From: an uncultured Paracoccus sp.
Lineage (GTDB): Bacteria; Pseudomonadota; Alphaproteobacteria; Rhodobacterales; Rhodobacteraceae
Direction of reading: 5' to 3'
Assembly: GCF_947496875.1 (NCBI RefSeq)
Contig: NZ_CANMEH010000007.1
Coordinates: forward strand, 1 to 64,000
DNA length: 64,000 nt
Below the pieces are notes generated by a model. That model saw nothing but the letters and a program-made list of their open reading frames with translations. It ran no database searches and was not told where the DNA came from. Numbering within the stretch: position 1 is the first letter of the stretch; each line of letters opens with the position of its first letter. Position numbers and translations under genes: made by a program. Positions 1 through 8,586 of the stretch are shown here, piece after piece.

Positions 1-57
1 CCCGACTACAAGATCACCAAGGTCGATGACCTGATGCCGTGGCGCTGGAACGGATAG
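1..57 (+). CDS. IS66-family transposase, C-terminal fragment
   Basis: Only 18 codons and a TAG stop are visible. The C-terminal DDLMPW motif matches the end of the IS66 transposase (TnpC, DDE type). Nothing can be said about whether the element is intact, because the rest lies before the window. The assignment rests on a short motif plus the TTAC-ending terminal sequence just downstream. Another protein ending in a similar peptide cannot be excluded. Confidence 0.5.
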   Translation, partial: PDYKITKVDDLMPWRWNG

Positions 58-77
58 CGGTCACGCCGGACGGTTAC
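1..77 (+). mobile_element. Right end of an IS66-family insertion sequence (truncated by window edge)
   Basis: The window begins inside an open frame whose last residues (KITKVDDLMPWRWNG) resemble the conserved C-terminus of IS66 TnpC transposases, which usually end in a D/E-L-(L/M)-P-W motif. The stop at 55-57 is followed at once by a short GC-rich segment ending in GGTTAC at 77. IS66 elements start with GTAA and end in TTAC, so 58-77 is the likely right terminal inverted repeat. IS66 makes 8-bp target duplications, which would make 78-85 (ATAAATTA) the candidate duplicate. The left end lies outside the window, so both the repeat and the duplication are inferred. Confidence 0.5.
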
Positions 78-134
78 ATAAATTATGCGCGTGCATCCTG
101 CTGACGGGGAGCAGGCGAACGAACGGAGACAGAC

Positions 135-1799
135 ATGCAAGCGACCAAACTGCCTGCCAACGCCGATACATTCGATTACGTGATCATCGGCGCCGGGGCC
201 GCAGGTTGCGTCCTCGCTGCACGTCTATCCGAGGACCCGTCCGTCAGCGTCTGCGTCCTTGAGGCCGGCCCATCAGACCGACACCCCATGATCCATGTCC
301 CGGCCGGGTTCATCAAGATGATCTTCAACGAGAACTACACGTGGCAGTTCCGGACCGAGCCCACTGAAAACACCGGCGGCCGGGCGATCGCCACTCTGCA
401 GGGCCGTGTGGTGGGCGGCTCCTCCTCGCTCAATGGTCTTGTCTACAACCGGGGCCAGGCCGCTGATTACGATGCTTGGGCGCAGGCCGGAAACAGCGGC
501 TGGAGCTACGCGGACGTTCTCCCATACTTCATGCGCTCCGAGCGGCGCATCGGTGGCGAGGATGAGTTCCGCGGCCGTGATGGTGGGGCTCCGATCTCCA
601 ATATCGACTGGAAGCATCCCATTTGCGAAGCCTTCATCCGCGGGGCGGTGGGCACGGGCATTCCGCGCAACGAAGACTACAATGGCCGAACGCAAGAGGG
701 TGTAGGCTACTTCCAGCGCATCATCCACCGGGGTCGCCGGGTCAGTTCGGCCCGGGCCTTCCTGATCCCGGCACTCAAGCGCAAGAATCTGACGCTGCGG
801 ACGAATATTCGCGCCAGCCGCATTCTGTTCGAAGGGCGCCGCGCGGTCGGCGTAGCGGCACTCCGCCAGCAGGGCGGCCCTGAAAACATGTTCCATGCGC
901 GACGGGAGGTGATCGTCTGTGCCGGACCCATCAACACGCCGCGACTGCTGCAGATTTCAGGCGTGGGTCCACAGGAAGTTCTAGCCGACCTCGGCATCGC
1001 CCCGGTTCACATCCTGCCAGGCGTCGGTCGCAACCTGCGCGACCACTTCTCCGTCCGAGTCGTCGCGCGCGCGAAGAACACGCTAACCATCAACGAACGT
1101 GCAAAAGGACTGCGACTCGCGGGCGAGATCGCCCGCTGGCTAGTCGGCAAGCCCAGCATTCTTGCATTGAGCCCATCCTTGGTACACGTTTTCTGGAAGT
1201 CGGACGCGGCACTCGAGCAGCCTGATCTGCAAGGCGTGTTTACGCCGGCCAGCTACAAGCAGGGATTCGTCAGTCTGCTGGACGACTTCCCTGGCATGAC
1301 CTGCGGCTTCTGGCAGCACCGCCCAGCAAGCACCGGCTTTGTCAGAGCCCGTTCGACTGACCCTTTTGTCGACCCGATCATCCAACCCAACTATCTCTCG
1401 GCGGACGATGACAAGCGCGTGCTGATTGCCGGCATTCGCCTCGCGCGCAAGCTGCTCACAACACCCGAACTCGCCCCCTATTTCGATCATGAGGTCTCGC
1501 CCGGGCCCGACGTTACCACCGACGAAGCGCTGCTCGAGTACGCGCGGCAGATCGGCACATCCTCCTGGCACCTCATCGGCACGGCGAAAATGGGACCGGC
1601 GGGCGACTCGGGGGCAGTTGTCAACTCGGACCTCTTCGTCCACGGGCTTCAATCGCTGCGGGTGATCGACTCCTCGATCATGCCGACAAGCCCGTCGGCC
1701 AACACGTACGCCGCATCACTTATGATCGGTGAAAAGGGCGCAGACCTCGTGCGCGGCCGGACAGGCGTGCTCGGCAGCGCGACATCCCCGGCGGCTTGA
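135..1799 (+). CDS. GMC family FAD-dependent oxidoreductase (choline/alcohol dehydrogenase type)
   Basis: A 554-residue protein with the glucose-methanol-choline oxidoreductase layout. It has an N-terminal FAD-binding beta-alpha-beta (VIIGAGAAGCVLAARL, about residues 17-32), the GMC signature region around GRVVGGSSSLNG (about 90-100), and a C-terminal substrate domain. The SWHLIGTAKMG motif (about 477-487) carries the catalytic His, and IDSSIMPTSPSANTYA (about 513-528) supplies the Asn at the second catalytic position. Family members oxidise choline, polyethylene glycol, aliphatic or aromatic alcohols; the substrate cannot be read from sequence. GGAG lies 8 nt before the ATG. It stands alone between an IS66 end and a weakly coding stretch, so it is probably accessory DNA. 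Confidence 0.9.
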   Translation: MQATKLPANADTFDYVIIGAGAAGCVLAARLSEDPSVSVCVLEAGPSDRHPMIHVPAGFIKMIFNENYTWQFRTEPTENTGGRAIATLQGRVVGGSSSLNGLVYNRGQAADYDAWAQAGNSGWSYADVLPYFMRSERRIGGEDEFRGRDGGAPISNIDWKHPICEAFIRGAVGTGIPRNEDYNGRTQEGVGYFQRIIHRGRRVSSARAFLIPALKRKNLTLRTNIRASRILFEGRRAVGVAALRQQGGPENMFHARREVIVCAGPINTPRLLQISGVGPQEVLADLGIAPVHILPGVGRNLRDHFSVRVVARAKNTLTINERAKGLRLAGEIARWLVGKPSILALSPSLVHVFWKSDAALEQPDLQGVFTPASYKQGFVSLLDDFPGMTCGFWQHRPASTGFVRARSTDPFVDPIIQPNYLSADDDKRVLIAGIRLARKLLTTPELAPYFDHEVSPGPDVTTDEALLEYARQIGTSSWHLIGTAKMGPAGDSGAVVNSDLFVHGLQSLRVIDSSIMPTSPSANTYAASLMIGEKGADLVRGRTGVLGSATSPAA

Positions 1800-2178
1800 A
1801 CTGCCGCCATCGAGGGTGGGGTGGCTGCGAGAAGGTCCTTACACCTGATGCTCACGGGAAAGACATCATCGGTCCAACGGACGGTGTCGCGCGCGTGTGG
1901 CCTTCCCGTCCGAGCCGTAGACGAAGTCGCTTACGCCGCGAAGATAGCTCCCGCATGGCATTGTCGCGTGCCGCAAGGTCTAAAGGGTGGTGGAGGAGGT
2001 TTGGCGGGGCCGGCCCTCCAGAGAGGTGCCATCTCGCAGTCGCCCAACCGGGTTGCCCAGCACGCTGCAGTCAATCACGCGAGTGGGAGCCTTGAAGTGC
2101 CGGAGGCCGAGGAGCACTCTCGTGGAGCTGGTCCCGGCGCACGGGCGCCGCCGGTCGGCTCAGAGGGAGGAAGGCTAG
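1800..2178. other. Intergenic stretch without a supported gene
   Basis: Several frames are open here but none has a recognisable domain, a convincing ribosome-binding site or alphaproteobacterial codon use. The last bases (GAGGGAGGAAGG, about 2163-2174) are a strong Shine-Dalgarno for the GYD gene. The rest looks like non-coding or decayed DNA. Confidence 0.5.
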
Positions 2179-2511
2179 ATGCCGGTATCCCTGACCCGCT
2201 TTAGCTACACGCCTGCCACGTGGGCGAAGATGATCAAGAACCCTGAAGATCGACGGGGCGCTGCCACGCACTACATCGAAGCCGTAGGAGGCAGGCTGCA
2301 CGGCTTCTGGTACGCCTTTGGTGATCACGACGCCTACGGCCTTTGGGAGGCGCCGGACAACGTTGCCATGGCCGCCACAGTCCTCGCCATCACCTCGGGC
2401 GGCGCACTGAGTGAACATCATACGACTGTCTTGCTGAGCGTCGAGGAAACCCTTGCCGCATTGGAGAAGGCTGCAGCTATTTCGTATCGTGCGCCCGGTG
2501 CCCCGAGCTAG
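2179..2511 (+). CDS. GYD domain-containing protein
   Basis: A 110-residue protein matching the GYD family, small ferredoxin-like-fold proteins of unknown biochemical role. The family pattern is visible: LHGFWYAFGDHDAYGLWEAPDN (about residues 39-60) is the GxWYxxGxyD...eAPD core. It is followed by an Ala-rich helix ending in a Gly (ITSGGALS) and an LLSVEE motif near residues 90-95. The start has an unusually strong purine-rich ribosome-binding site (GGGAGGAAGG). It stands alone, with decayed DNA on both sides. Confidence 0.85.
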   Translation: MPVSLTRFSYTPATWAKMIKNPEDRRGAATHYIEAVGGRLHGFWYAFGDHDAYGLWEAPDNVAMAATVLAITSGGALSEHHTTVLLSVEETLAALEKAAAISYRAPGAPS

Positions 2512-3539
2512 GATCAGGGCGTCTCTTTCATGATCCTGATCCAGGCGCATGGGCCATCAATGCAGCATTGGTGAGATCACTGGTATCGGAGACTATTCCG
2601 TGGAGGGGTGCGGGCGCTGCGACAACTTCAACAGCGCCTTCACGGTCGCGGTCTTCATGGCGATCATCGTGACCTTCGGCTTTTCCGAGGCGCCCAATGC
2701 GGTCGGCGAGCAGATCGGCCATATCGGCGAGGGTCGCACCCTCGGCTATGCGCGCATGGGCCCGCCGGAATGCTGACGCTGTTTGTCCGCGCGGTCATGT
2801 GCAACTGGATGGTATCGACCGGCGTGGTCGCGGCGATGATGTCGACCAGCGTGTATTGTTTGTTGCACTCGGCACTACCCTTCGGGGCATTAATGCGGCC
2901 CAGATACTTGACTTTCACCCTGACGTAGATGAAGCCCAGCTTAGGCGAGAAGAGATACTTCTTCACCACTCCATCTCTCCTTCAAATGCAGCAGTACCAC
3001 AAGCTATCCGATGAATACGCTCCACATCCCAGCGCACGAAGCCGCCAAGTCCGACGGGTTCGGCAAGTGGCGTGCATCGATAAGCAGAAGAAACTCAGGC
3101 TCGCGTATGTCCAGCAACGCAGCAGCGGTACACGATGTGGCAAGGAGCGGCGTGGACTTAATTATGGTGGTACTCAGCCACCTCTTTCTGGTGAGCGAGC
3201 CTCCGCTGAAGCTTCGAAAGTTCAGAAGCTGACTGTCGAGCACGCAGGGGTTGAGCAAGAGAGGCCGGTGCTCAATTTCCCATTTTGGCGCGCCTAAGCA
3301 ACCGACACGCCCCCCTCGGTTACCAGTCTCACAGCCTCGATCTCGATCTCGCGGCTCAACTTCAGCCTCGCTATATCCACTCTCACGGCGGAGCCGACCC
3401 GCAGGGTCGAGGGGGTCACAATTCCGGAATTTCGTCAGCCCATCGGCGCCGCCCTCGACGGCAGAACGGGCGTCATCTAAGCGGGCAAGAGCGCAGTGCT
3501 GATGGATCGTTCCTGCGCGACGACCTGAATGGAGAGCCG
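2512..3539. other. About 1 kb with no supported gene; probable gene remnants
   Basis: Only short frames on both strands are present, and none shows a recognisable family. Two stretches look as if they once coded. One is a minus-strand frame at 2664-2969 whose N-terminal half (KKYLFSPKLGFIYVRVKVKY...) is less biased than chance GC-rich frames. The other is an open plus-strand frame ending in TAA at 3478-3480 that lacks a start codon. The GC content is lower than in the flanking genes. Together with the IS66 end at the window edge this suggests rearranged DNA. GGAG just before 3540 serves the next gene. Confidence 0.4.
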
Positions 3540-4520
3540 ATGACCCGCCTCTACGACTCGCGCCAGCGCATTCTTGTCACCGGCGGCGCGGGGTTCATCG
3601 GGTCGCATCTTGTCGACCGCCTTCTCGACCAGGGGCACGAGGTGCTGTGCGTGGACAACCTGTTCACCGGCACCAAGCGGAACATCGATCACCTCGCCGG
3701 GCATCCGCGGTTCGAGTTCATGCGCCACGACGTGACCTTTCCGCTCTATGTCGAGGTCGATCAGATCTACAATCTCGCCTGCCCGGCGTCGCCGATCCAC
3801 TACCAGCACGACCCGGTGCAGACGACCAAGACCTCGGTCCACGGCGCCATCAACATGCTTGGCCTCGCCAAGCGGCTCAGGGCCAAGATCCTCCAGGCCT
3901 CCACCTCGGAGGTGTATGGCGATCCCTACCACCACCCGCAGACCGAGGGCTACTGGGGCAACGTAAACCCGGTCGGGCCGCGTTCCTGCTATGACGAGGG
4001 CAAGCGCTGCGCCGAGACGCTATTCTTCGACTACCAGCGGCAGCATGGGCTGGAGATCAAGGTCATCCGGATCTTCAACACCTACGGGCCGCGGATGCAC
4101 CACGCGGACGGCCGCGTGGTGTCGAACTTCATCGTGCAGGCGCTCACCGGCGAGCCGATCACCATCTACGGCCAGGGGCAGCAGACCCGGTCCTTCTGCT
4201 ACATCGCGGATCTGGTCGACGGGATGGTCCGGCTCATGGAAACCGGGCCGGAAGTCACCGGGCCGGTCAACGTCGGAAATCCCGCTGAGTTCACGATCCG
4301 CGCGCTGGCGGAGGCAGTGCTCGCGAAAACCGGGTCGTGCTCCGAAATCGTGCTGCGGCCACTGCCGGCGGATGACCCGAAGCAGCGCCGTCCCGACATC
4401 AGCCTTGCAAGGGAACTGCTGGGCTGGGAGCCTGCCGTTCCGCTCGACCCGGGCCTTGACCGGACGATCGCCTATTTCCGCGATCGGCTGCAGGAACTGA
4501 ACGAGGCAGGCCTCCACTGA
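3540..4520 (+). CDS. UDP-glucuronate decarboxylase / UDP-xylose synthase (NAD-dependent epimerase/dehydratase family)
   Basis: A 326-residue extended SDR enzyme closely resembling UDP-glucuronic acid decarboxylases, which convert UDP-GlcA to UDP-xylose in the cytoplasm using bound NAD. The N-terminal Rossmann motif is [12 protein letters not shown] (about residues 13-24). Family hallmarks include [12 protein letters not shown] (about 79-90), TSEVYGDP, the catalytic Tyr/Lys in SCYDEGKR (Tyr ~151, Lys ~155), and [10 protein letters not shown]. The chosen ATG has GGAG upstream; the frame stays open further upstream but that extension has no family similarity. It heads a glycan cluster, so it likely supplies UDP-xylose to the downstream glycosyltransferases. 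Confidence 0.93.
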   Translation: MTRLYDSRQRILVTGGAGFIGSHLVDRLLDQGHEVLCVDNLFTGTKRNIDHLAGHPRFEFMRHDVTFPLYVEVDQIYNLACPASPIHYQHDPVQTTKTSVHGAINMLGLAKRLRAKILQASTSEVYGDPYHHPQTEGYWGNVNPVGPRSCYDEGKRCAETLFFDYQRQHGLEIKVIRIFNTYGPRMHHADGRVVSNFIVQALTGEPITIYGQGQQTRSFCYIADLVDGMVRLMETGPEVTGPVNVGNPAEFTIRALAEAVLAKTGSCSEIVLRPLPADDPKQRRPDISLARELLGWEPAVPLDPGLDRTIAYFRDRLQELNEAGLH

Positions 4521-4755
4521 CCTGCCGGAATGATCGCACGGGCACAGGCCCATTGTCGGAGTTCGTGGCTCTGCAACCAAGCTCGATTATCACGTTGTGC
4601 GATGTCGTTCGTGGCACAGGTATCCGGGGCCGGCACCCGTTGGCCGACAGTCCTCGCCTGCCGCATCGCGCCGATATCCGCGTTGGCGATGGTAAACGAG
4701 GCGCCGGCCGGCACCCGGCCCATGCGCTGCCTGAGCAGAAATAGCGTCGTGCCGC

Positions 4756-6585
4756 ATGACCAATGAACCGCCGTCCAAAGTGCAGCGCACCATTCTGCGG
4801 CCCGACGTGTTCGGCACCGCGGCCCGCGTCCTGAGCCTGGCGCGTGGCGAGCGGGCGGTGATCCTGATCATCGGCCTTCTCGGGCTCGTCTCCGCCGCCT
4901 TCGAGGCGGTTGGCCTGTCGTTCATGATCCCGCTGGCACGGATCGTGATGGGCGAGGGCATCGACTTCCAGATTCCCCTGATCGGCCCGCTGCTCAGGGC
5001 GCTCGACGCGCGGGTCAGCCTGACCGGAACGGTCGTCGTGCTGCTGGTGGTCGGCTTCTTTCTTCTCGGAATCCTTGTCAGCTACGCGAACCAGGTGGTC
5101 TCGAACGCCCTGGCGATGCGCTTTGCCGACAAGCTGCGGCGACGGGTCTTCGAGACCGCTCTCGATCGCCCGCTCTCGCAGATCGAGGCGCTGCCGTCCG
5201 GCAGCTTCGTCAACAATCTGGCCTCCGAAACGTGGAAGGTGTGTGACGCGCTGTTCATCGTGATCGGGGGAACCGTCCAGGTCATCGCCTTGTCCGTGTT
5301 CCTGGTCCTGCTGCTTCTGCTGGCGCCCTTCTACACCGCCGTTCTCATCGCCATGACCGCCGCCATGGCGCTCGTGCTCTACGCCACGGCTCACGCCGTG
5401 CGCCGCCTCGGCATCGAGGCGGTGGGGGCGAACGAACGCTTCATGTCCTATGTCTGGGACGCAATTGGTGGAATGCGGGTCATCCGCGGCTTCGGCCAGG
5501 AGGAGTACGAGCGGGAGCAGTTCGCCCATCGATCGGACGACGTGCGACAGGTGTTCACCCGCCTGCGAAACCTGTCCGCCGTCGTCGGGCCGATCACCCA
5601 GGTCATCACCCTGGCGATGATCGCCACGATCCTCGGGCTGGCGATGCTGAGAGGCGATGCGCTGGCGACGATGGTCGGGTTTCTGGCGATCGCCTTCCGC
5701 ATGCAGCCTCGTGTCACCGCCCTTCTCAATGCGTGGACGAACCTCAAGGGGCTCGAGGGCTCGGTGTCCTCCGTGGAGCGGGCCTTTGCGGCCCACCCGT
5801 CGAGGGCGGCGCGGCGGCCGCAGGCGTTCCCAGGCATGCGCAGTGACGTGACGCTGGAGGATGTCTCGGCCCATTACCCGAACGCCGAGCATCCGGCCCT
5901 GCACGGGATCTCGTGCCGCTTCCGGGTAGGTCAGGTGACGGCGGTCGCCGGCTATTCCGGGGCCGGCAAGTCGACGTTGGCGGCGCTGCTGCTGCGCTTC
6001 ATCGAGCCGTCGGCGGGACGCATCCTCGTCGACGGCCAACCGCTCGCGGACATCGACCGGGCAAGCTGGAGCCAGCGCATCGCCTTCGTCGAGCAGAACG
6101 CGTTCCTGTTCAACGCGACGGTTCGGGACAACATCGGCTACGGCGACCTCGATGCCGGTCTCGACGACATAGAACGGGCGGCGCAGACGGCCCAAGCGGA
6201 TGCCTTCATCAAGGACCTGCCGAACGGCTACGACACGATGATCGGCGACGGCGGGGTCCGGCTCTCGCAGGGGCAGAGGCAGAGGATCGCCCTGGCCCGC
6301 GCGCTCGTGCGCAGACCGGATGTCCTCATCCTCGACGAGGCCACGAACGCGCTCGACCGCCCGACCGAGCGCGCCCTGCGCGACGCCATGACTAGCGGCC
6401 CGCAGGCGCGCGTGGTGGTTGTTATCGCGCACCGACGCGAATCGATCGAGGCCGCCGATTACGTGGTGGTCCTCGATCACGGCCGCGTGGTGGAGGAGGG
6501 CAGCCCGGCTGCGCTGGCGGCGCGCGGCGGCGTCTACGCGCATCTCTACCTCGACGACGTCGAGGTGCCGCCGCGCGAGGACTAA
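4756..6585 (+). CDS. ABC transporter, fused permease and ATP-binding half-transporter (lipid/polysaccharide exporter type)
   Basis: A 609-residue type IV exporter half-molecule. An N-terminal six-helix membrane domain (about residues 25-320) precedes a nucleotide-binding domain (about 360-600). Visible motifs: Walker A GYSGAGKST (~399-407), Q-loop FVEQNAF, signature LSQGQRQR (~506), Walker B VLILDEATN (~523) with D-loop, and the switch His in VVIAHRR. Such homodimers flip lipids, lipid-linked glycans or peptides. Its place between UDP-xylose synthase and glycosyltransferases makes a glycan-intermediate flippase plausible, but that is inference. It ends 1 nt from the convergent methyltransferase stop. 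The 235 bp before it hold no gene. Confidence 0.92.
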   Translation: MTNEPPSKVQRTILRPDVFGTAARVLSLARGERAVILIIGLLGLVSAAFEAVGLSFMIPLARIVMGEGIDFQIPLIGPLLRALDARVSLTGTVVVLLVVGFFLLGILVSYANQVVSNALAMRFADKLRRRVFETALDRPLSQIEALPSGSFVNNLASETWKVCDALFIVIGGTVQVIALSVFLVLLLLLAPFYTAVLIAMTAAMALVLYATAHAVRRLGIEAVGANERFMSYVWDAIGGMRVIRGFGQEEYEREQFAHRSDDVRQVFTRLRNLSAVVGPITQVITLAMIATILGLAMLRGDALATMVGFLAIAFRMQPRVTALLNAWTNLKGLEGSVSSVERAFAAHPSRAARRPQAFPGMRSDVTLEDVSAHYPNAEHPALHGISCRFRVGQVTAVAGYSGAGKSTLAALLLRFIEPSAGRILVDGQPLADIDRASWSQRIAFVEQNAFLFNATVRDNIGYGDLDAGLDDIERAAQTAQADAFIKDLPNGYDTMIGDGGVRLSQGQRQRIALARALVRRPDVLILDEATNALDRPTERALRDAMTSGPQARVVVVIAHRRESIEAADYVVVLDHGRVVEEGSPAALAARGGVYAHLYLDDVEVPPRED

Positions 6586-6586
6586 G

Positions 6587-7342
6587 TCAGGGGCGCTGCC
6601 AGGCGGCGGCGATCTCGGTCCCCGGCGTGCTCATCCGGTGCGAAACCCAGCCCAGCACCGACGCGGGCGCAAGAAGGGCGTGCAGCATCCGCCGGCCGCG
6701 CCGGGACAGACGGCTGAAGCTCACGTCGTGGCTGAGGGCGAGGAGCGGGTTGATGAAGGCGCAGACCTTGTCCGCGGGCTTGCCAAACAGGGCGGCGAGC
6801 TCGGCGCGGGTGTAGCCGCGGCGGACATGCCCCCACTCGGCGAAAAGGTCCTCCTCAGGCGGGCAGATCGGGCGGAAGATACCGTAGTAGGGATAGCGCC
6901 AACGCTCCCGATCCGGGGTGCTCACCAGGATCCAGCCGCCGGGCCGGACGACGCGCAGCGCCTCGCGCGCCACGGCGGCGTCGTCGGGCACGTGCTCGAG
7001 GAGGTCGAACATGGTGACCATGTCGAACGAGGCGTCCGGAAACGGGAGGGCGGTCGCGTCCCCATGCACGAAGGTGACCCGCGGATCCTTGTTGCAAGGA
7101 GCCTCCCCAAGAGAGGCGTCCATGTCGAGGTTCACCACCTCGGCCTGGGGGTAGAGCATGGCCGAGAGGCCGCTCTGGCCGCCGCCGATCTCGAGGATGT
7201 TGCCGACGGGCACGTCGGGGGCGATACGGTGCAGGGCCCGCATCTTGTCGCGGTAGAACAGGCCGTCCGTCATCGGCTCGGGAAACGGGTTCCGGGCGAG
7301 GAAGCGGTCAAGCGGGAGCTTGTGCGCGACGGTCGTGGTCAT
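6587..7342 (-). CDS. Class I SAM-dependent methyltransferase
   Basis: A 251-residue methyltransferase. The SAM-binding motif I is ILEIGGGQSGLSA (about residues 49-61), an acidic residue ends beta-2 (VVNLDMDA), and motif II/III is FDMVTMFDLLEHVPD followed by LRVVRPGGWILVSTP. This pattern matches Methyltransf_11-type enzymes found in surface-glycan clusters, where they O-methylate sugars. The specific acceptor is unknown. It is the last gene of a minus-strand operon: its ATG overlaps the TGA of the upstream glycosyltransferase (ATGA at 7339-7342), so the two are translationally coupled. Confidence 0.88.
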   Translation of the reverse strand: MTTTVAHKLPLDRFLARNPFPEPMTDGLFYRDKMRALHRIAPDVPVGNILEIGGGQSGLSAMLYPQAEVVNLDMDASLGEAPCNKDPRVTFVHGDATALPFPDASFDMVTMFDLLEHVPDDAAVAREALRVVRPGGWILVSTPDRERWRYPYYGIFRPICPPEEDLFAEWGHVRRGYTRAELAALFGKPADKVCAFINPLLALSHDVSFSRLSRRGRRMLHALLAPASVLGWVSHRMSTPGTEIAAAWQRP

Positions 7343-8586
7343 GCGGATACTCCGGAATCATCGGTCTGCACGAGACGCGGGCGATTGTAGGGACGCAGGA
7401 GGCGAAGGGCGTGGATCGGCCCTGCGATGCAGCCTTTCAGCTGATGCCCAACGAGGGCGAGCCGCTCGCGGTCGCCGTGCCGCCAGGCACGCAGCCCCTG
7501 CCTGACGTAGTACAACGGCATCACGGCGAAGGCCCGGGCGAGGTGGCGGACATGCCGGTCCTGCCCGAACTGCACGAACAGCGCGACGACATGCCCGCGC
7601 GTGTAGTCCCTGACCTGGCGATGGAGCGCGCCGAGCTCGGCCCTGTGGTGGTGGAAGACCACGACGCCGGGATCGTAGTGACACACGAAGCCGGCGCGCA
7701 GGAGCCGGAACCAGAGTTCGCTGTCCTCGCTGCAGCCGGAGGCGCCGGCGCCGAGGCGGGTGTCGAAGAGGCCGACGGTCGCGAGCGCGGACCGCCGGAT
7801 CGCCATGTTCGCGCCGGCGCCGATCTGCCAGACGTCTGGCGACTGCCACCATTTCCGCCGCAGGAACCCCGCGTCGAATCGGCGGACCGCGAGCTCGCGC
7901 CCGAAGCCGCCCACGTCGAATTCGAAGATGCAGGCGGCCGGCGAGGCGAGACTTGCCGGCATCACGATGCCGGTTACGCAGGCGACGGAGAGGTCGGCGA
8001 AGGGGGCGACGAGCGCGCCGATCCAGTCGGGCCGCACCTCCACGTCGTCGTCGGTGTAGGCGATGATCTCGCCCGATGCCGCGCGGGCGCCCGCGTTACG
8101 GGCATGGCTCAGCCCGGGCCGCGGCTCGCTGATGTAACGGACGTCCGGAAACTCGCGAACGACGGCAGAGGTCGCGTCGGTCGAAGGTGCATTGTCGACG
8201 ACGATGATCTCCGCAGGCGCGGGTTCGCAGGCGTTGAGCGAGGCGAGGCAGCGACGGAGGTCGCTTGGCCGGTCTCGGGTACAGACCACCACCGAAACGG
8301 AGGGACGATCGCCCGTCGTCCGGACGACCGGTGAATGCACGCTGGCCTCGTGGGCCGCGCTGGCCAGATGCGCCCGCGCCGCATCCGCGATCAGTACGGA
8401 CGATGCAGCGGCCGGCACCGGGAGTTCGGATGGCACGAGGACGTGGTATCCGACCGGTCGCCCGTCGTCCCAGACGATCAGGTAAAGGCCGTTTTCATGA
8501 GGCGCCCGCTCCAGCGGCGACTGCACCTCGTCCAGGGACACGTGCCGGATACCGCAGGGGGCCAGTTGAGCCGCGCTGCCGGTCAT
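7339..8586 (-). CDS. Glycosyltransferase family 2 protein with N-terminal accessory module
   Basis: A 415-residue protein. Residues ~95-330 are a GT-A domain: SVSVVVCTRDRP opens it, VVDNAPSTD follows, and TDDD (~178-181) is the metal-binding DxD-type motif. IGAGANMAIRR and a later Glu-Asp pair (CSEDSELWFRLL) fit the acceptor/catalytic region. Before it, residues ~30-50 form a short module (ENGLYLIVWDDGRPVGYHV) also seen in the upstream gene. The ATG at 8586 overlaps the upstream TGA (ATGA), so the longer open frame is not used. It likely transfers one sugar during assembly of the cluster's glycan; donor and linkage are unknown. Confidence 0.9.
   Translation of the reverse strand: MTGSAAQLAPCGIRHVSLDEVQSPLERAPHENGLYLIVWDDGRPVGYHVLVPSELPVPAAASSVLIADAARAHLASAAHEASVHSPVVRTTGDRPSVSVVVCTRDRPSDLRRCLASLNACEPAPAEIIVVDNAPSTDATSAVVREFPDVRYISEPRPGLSHARNAGARAASGEIIAYTDDDVEVRPDWIGALVAPFADLSVACVTGIVMPASLASPAACIFEFDVGGFGRELAVRRFDAGFLRRKWWQSPDVWQIGAGANMAIRRSALATVGLFDTRLGAGASGCSEDSELWFRLLRAGFVCHYDPGVVVFHHHRAELGALHRQVRDYTRGHVVALFVQFGQDRHVRHLARAFAVMPLYYVRQGLRAWRHGDRERLALVGHQLKGCIAGPIHALRLLRPYNRPRLVQTDDSGVSA

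Noticed and set aside
4399..6543. Minus-strand open frame of about 710 codons
   Set aside because: It is antisense to the ABC exporter; Arg/Asp/His-rich mirror sequence.
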